A program made the position numbers and the translations under genes. From Rickettsiales bacterium (lineage in GTDB: Bacteria > Pseudomonadota > Alphaproteobacteria > G027485855), in assembly GCA_027485855.1 (NCBI GenBank), contig JAIXQD010000013.1, positions 35,762 through 99,761 of the forward strand: a DNA stretch of 64,000 bases, in the 5' to 3' direction. Numbering within the stretch: the first letter of the stretch is position 1; each line of letters opens with the position of its first letter. The notes under the pieces were generated by a model. The model had not been told where the DNA came from. It saw nothing but the letters and a program-made list of their open reading frames with translations, and searched no databases. This document shows positions 61,280-64,000 of this stretch, piece after piece.

Positions 61280-62551
61280 TTAATTTTCAACAAGTGCAAG
61301 GCCAGCGGCAACGCTGGTGAGCTCTTGGCCATGAGCCAGGCGGTCGGCGCCAAAACGTGTGGCAAAGCTTTGCCTAATGGCAGGGATATAGCTGGTGCCA
61401 CCGGTCATAAAAACATGGTCGATATCGGCATTGACAAGGCCGGCATCAGCCAGCGCCTGATTTGTGGCCAAGGTGAGCGCGCTTTGCAGCGGCGTAAGCC
61501 AGCTTTCAAAGGTGCCTCTATCGAGCGTGGCTTTAATCGTAAAATCGGCAAAAGTAAAAACCAGCTCGGCTTGCTGTGCGGCCGACAAATCGCGCTTACA
61601 ATTTTGTATGGCTTGCGCCAAGGCAAAGCCGCCATTTTGGGCCACCAGCGTATGAAAGCGCATAAAGGGCAGGGGGTCGGGGGCTTGCTCAATAAGCTGC
61701 GTCAACAGCTGCATATTTTTTGGTGTGCGCAAAAATGATAAATAATGCCAGCGCGATAAATTATCATAAAGCCAGCGTGGTGGCGGCAAGCCATTTTTAA
61801 GAATTTTTTCCTGTCCAAATTGTGGCGCAATTAAATGCTTTATCAACAGCGCATCGACATCGTCGCCGGCAAGGCCAACGCCGCTCATGGCCAGTACCTT
61901 AATTTCGGGCTGTGGGCCCGGGCGCACCACGCGCAACACCGAAAAGTCAGACGTGCCACCGCCTAAATCAGCAATAAGAATGGTGCGCGATTGGCTGAGG
62001 CGCGTGGCAAAAGCATAGGCCGCGGCTACAGGCTCTTCGGTAAAATGTATTTTTGAGAAACCCGCTTGTGTATAGGCCTGCCCAAGGCGATGAATGGCCA
62101 GTTCGGCGCTGGCCTCTTGCCCAACAAATCGCACCGGCCGGCCAGCGACTAAATGAATATTGTCGGGCAGCGTAAAGCCCGCCGCGGCAAAATCGGCGCG
62201 CAAATGCCGGATAAACCGTGCCACCAGATTTTCTAAGCTAAAGCTTTGCCCAAAAATTTGTGTGTGGGTAAAATGTGGGCTGGCCAGATGGCTTTTAAGC
62301 GATTGCAGCAGCCGGCCACTGGCGCCATAGTTTAAATATTCGGCAAGCGCCGCAGGCCCCGCCCAACTTTGTAATTTTTGCCCGTGTTTGTCTTCGGTCT
62401 CATCAAAAAATAATATTGAGCGATAAATGTCATCGATGGTTGCGGCCAGCGCCGCCGGTGTGTTGATGTGCAAAAACTGGGTGCGCTCGCCTTGCCGTAA
62501 GGCGGCCACGGTATTTGTGGTGCCAAAATCGAGACCCAGCTGTGCGTGCAT
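61280..62551 (-). CDS. Hsp70 family protein, YegD-type
   Basis: Protein of 423 residues containing only the actin-like ATPase domain: LGLDFGTTNTVAALRQ (phosphate-1), VHFTEEPVAAAYAFATRLS, LIADLGGGTSDFSVLRV (phosphate-2) and VFMTGGTSYIPAIRQSFA (adenosine). The Hsp70 substrate-binding domain is absent, as in E. coli YegD (about 450 residues). The start is ATG 62551; an in-frame ATG at 62584 is less likely. The role in the cell is not established. Confidence 0.9.
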   Translation of the reverse strand: MHAQLGLDFGTTNTVAALRQGERTQFLHINTPAALAATIDDIYRSILFFDETEDKHGQKLQSWAGPAALAEYLNYGASGRLLQSLKSHLASPHFTHTQIFGQSFSLENLVARFIRHLRADFAAAGFTLPDNIHLVAGRPVRFVGQEASAELAIHRLGQAYTQAGFSKIHFTEEPVAAAYAFATRLSQSRTILIADLGGGTSDFSVLRVVRPGPQPEIKVLAMSGVGLAGDDVDALLIKHLIAPQFGQEKILKNGLPPPRWLYDNLSRWHYLSFLRTPKNMQLLTQLIEQAPDPLPFMRFHTLVAQNGGFALAQAIQNCKRDLSAAQQAELVFTFADFTIKATLDRGTFESWLTPLQSALTLATNQALADAGLVNADIDHVFMTGGTSYIPAIRQSFATRFGADRLAHGQELTSVAAGLALVEN

Positions 62552-62680
62552 AAGATAACCTGAATCTGTTTGCCCAAATAACAATGAATCGTACCCGTTT
62601 ATGCACGGATGGATACAGCGTTTATAGGGCGGCTGTGTTTAAGATAAGCTTACTAAATAGAGCTTATTGGCGCTTATGGT

Positions 62681-63058
62681 TTATTGTGGTGTTGGGCACT
62701 TGACCGGTTTGCCATTTTGATAAACCGAGAAAACCGTGCTGGTGCAAGGATCAACACCCATGCCATAATAATTTTCAAGATGGATGATTTGGCGACCATC
62801 GGGTTCATATTGTTTTTCGGGTACTGAATTAAATGCCAACACAGTTAAGTAGGCCATCCCACCAAATAGGGCCACGCATCCGAATTGGTATGCTCTGTAT
62901 AGAGGCGATTTGCCTGCCTTGGCATATTCGGCATCAACTTTGTCACGTTGTTTGCAAAGTTCAGCGGCAACACCAGTTTCACCCATGGCGCGGGCCTCTT
63001 TTGCGGCCATATCGTAATAGCGGGCTCTGCCGTAATAGGTGTTTCTTGCTGTGGTCAT
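62681..63058 (-). CDS. Small single-span membrane protein, tandem paralogue A
   Basis: Protein of 125 residues. N-terminal amphipathic helix (YYGRARYYDMAAKEARAMGE) and charged helix to about 50, one membrane span near 58-78 (GCVALFGGMAYLTVLAF), then a C-terminal domain with the family block NSVPEKQYEPDGRQIIHLEN and ending YQNGKPVKCPTPQ. Two Cys (DPCTSTV and KCPTP) probably pair in the periplasm. AGGAGG lies upstream of the ATG. Family not recognised. Confidence 0.7.
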   Translation of the reverse strand: MTTARNTYYGRARYYDMAAKEARAMGETGVAAELCKQRDKVDAEYAKAGKSPLYRAYQFGCVALFGGMAYLTVLAFNSVPEKQYEPDGRQIIHLENYYGMGVDPCTSTVFSVYQNGKPVKCPTPQ

Positions 63059-63113
63059 TTGCGCCTCCTAAAATTTTACCGACTAAATTATATACGCGTT
63101 ACTCAATACATGG

Positions 63114-63494
63114 CTAAGGCGCTGGTGTTGGGCACTTATAAGGTTTACCATTTTCGTATAGTGCAAACACGGCGCTATTGCAAGGATCAACGCCTACGCT
63201 TCTATGTTCTTCAAGATGAACAATCATCCGACCATCTGGCGCAAATTGTGTTTCAGGCACCGAATTAAAGGCCCAAGCAGCGCCTGCAAGTAAACCACTG
63301 ATACCTACCACCTGCAAAAAAGGCAAGATTCTATAAAATAGTTTTTTACTGTCCCTTACATCTTCGGCAACCAACCTATCACGCTCGGCAACAAGCTCTG
63401 CCGCTCTTTGGGGGTTGCCCATTTGGCGAGCCACTTCAGCGGCTGTATCGAAATAGCGGGCTTTGCCATAATATTGCGTGGCGTTTGCAGTCAT
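63114..63494 (-). CDS. Small single-span membrane protein, tandem paralogue B
   Basis: Protein of 126 residues. Same layout as its neighbours: QYYGKARYFDTAAEVARQMG, span near 57-76 (VVGISGLLAGAAWAF), NSVPETQFAPDGRMIVHLEE, then VDPCNSAVFALYENGKPYKC. GGAGG lies six bases before the ATG. It is the most divergent of the set in the C-terminal block. Confidence 0.7.
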   Translation of the reverse strand: MTANATQYYGKARYFDTAAEVARQMGNPQRAAELVAERDRLVAEDVRDSKKLFYRILPFLQVVGISGLLAGAAWAFNSVPETQFAPDGRMIVHLEEHRSVGVDPCNSAVFALYENGKPYKCPTPAP

Positions 63495-63579
63495 GGTGGC
63501 CTCCGTAAGATAAAAAGTGAGCTTTGCTTAAAACACTTTACTGTGGTGTTGGGCACTTCATTGGTTTGCCGTTTTCATA
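63484..63579 (-). repeat. Exact 96-base repeat within the small-membrane-protein array (copy 1)
   Basis: Identical to 63905-64000, offset by 421 bases. Each copy spans the start and Shine-Dalgarno of one gene, the intergenic gap and the last 14 codons of the preceding paralogue. The true repeat may extend beyond the window. Confidence 0.93.
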
Positions 63580-63915
63580 AACCGAGTAAACGTTGGTGCG
63601 GCAGAGGTCAATGCCCGCGCCATTATAATTCTCAATGTGGATGATTTGACGGCCATCAGCATCATATTGTTTTTCGGGCACAGAATTAATGGCTGCTGCT
63701 GCAACGGCCAGAAGCCCGCCAATAACGACAACGTTTAAATATGGCAAGATTCTAAATATCAGCGAATTACCCGCTTTTAAATCATCGGCGACAACTTTGT
63801 CGCGTTGGGCGCAAAGGTCGGCATATTTTCTCTCACTGCCCATAACTTTGGCATCTTCAGCAAGCATATTAAGATAACGGGCTCGGCCATAATATTGTGT
63901 GGTATTTGCAGTCAT
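63538..63915 (-). CDS. Small single-span membrane protein, tandem paralogue C
   Basis: Protein of 125 residues: QYYGRARYLNMLAEDAKVMG, span near 57-76 (VVVIGGLLAVAAAAI), NSVPEKQYDADGRQIIHIEN, then GIDLCRTNVYSVYENGKPMK and CPTPQ. Its upstream region and 3' end are the source or product of an exact 96-base repeat with the next copy at the window edge, so this part of the array was duplicated recently. Confidence 0.7.
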   Translation of the reverse strand: MTANTTQYYGRARYLNMLAEDAKVMGSERKYADLCAQRDKVVADDLKAGNSLIFRILPYLNVVVIGGLLAVAAAAINSVPEKQYDADGRQIIHIENYNGAGIDLCRTNVYSVYENGKPMKCPTPQ

Positions 63916-64000
63916 GGTGGCCTCCGTAAGATAAAAAGTGAGCTTTGCTTAAAACACTTTACTGTGGTGTTGGGCACTTCATTGGTTTGCCGTTTTCATA
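63905..64000 (-). repeat. Exact 96-base repeat within the small-membrane-protein array (copy 2, reaching the window edge)
   Basis: Partner of 63484-63579 with no differences. It is cut by the end of the window. Confidence 0.93.
63959..64000 (-). CDS. Fourth small-membrane-protein paralogue, C-terminal fragment
   Basis: Only the last 13 codons and the stop are visible: YENGKPMKCPTPQ, identical to the end of paralogue C. The array therefore continues beyond the window. Confidence 0.75.
   Translation of the reverse strand, partial: YENGKPMKCPTPQ

Overview
The window is chromosomal DNA of an alphaproteobacterium with roughly balanced GC. The evidence is gene order: rpoZ lies directly upstream of a RelA/SpoT homologue; a long minus-strand run reads rplU-rpmA // obgE-hypothetical-nadD-rsfS-rlmH-gpmI-envC-ctpA-divergent polysaccharide deacetylase-rppH; and mreB-mreC-mreD-mrdA reads the other way. 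The order or family cannot be fixed by eye. Many genes overlap by 1-17 bases (ATGA or TAATG junctions).

Layout. (1) 1-16.5 kb is core housekeeping: stringent response, RNA polymerase omega, mRNA decapping, envelope and division proteins, glycolysis, ribosome assembly and the rod complex. (2) 16.4-19.8 kb is a scarred insertion locus. A frameshifted KAP P-loop NTPase gene sits between two 126-bp copies of the mrdA 3' end, next to an intact tRNA-Lys(CTT). Two 88-bp repeats carrying the tRNA 5' end lie before the tRNA, and two copies of its 3' end lie after it. (3) 19.8-21.6 kb holds five small paralogues that look like cytoplasmic potato-I/I78-type protease inhibitors. (4) 21.7-24.7 kb has an ammonium transporter and SelO. 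(5) 24.7-32.5 kb is a tight eight-gene operon that starts with an indoleamine 2,3-dioxygenase homologue and continues with nitrilase, GNAT, adenylating ligase, LuxE-like, LuxC-like, acyl carrier protein and SDR genes. This is a candidate undescribed tryptophan/acyl-aldehyde pathway. (6) 32.6-37.2 kb has UDP-sugar dehydrogenase, OsmC, patatin and pirin, then a regulator that joins a LysR-type helix-turn-helix to a PAS-like domain.

(7) 37.5-50.9 kb is a long co-directional stress and detoxification block: two isochorismatase-fold hydrolases, two SnoaL-like proteins, a WrbA-like flavoprotein, Ohr, a Tat-exported amidohydrolase with a Cys/His tail, a tautomerase, DUF1275, twin XapX proteins, DoxX, an RND pump and a P1B-type ATPase. 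(8) 50.9-56.1 kb is a MarR-containing operon behind a promoter that carries a palindromic operator, followed by a VOC protein and an ArsR-SRPBCC fusion. (9) 56.2-59.3 kb holds a cyanide-insensitive-type bd oxidase operon between 54-bp direct repeats, the right one overlapping the 3' end of the initiator tRNA gene. (10) 59.5-64 kb has a TauE/SafE permease, an unknown protein, a YegD-type Hsp70 and a tandem array of at least four small single-span membrane proteins that runs off the window.

Two cargo insertions (KAP and cydAB) share one architecture: long, slightly diverged direct repeats at a tRNA locus, with no integrase or transposase. All family assignments are read from motifs by eye; no database search was run.
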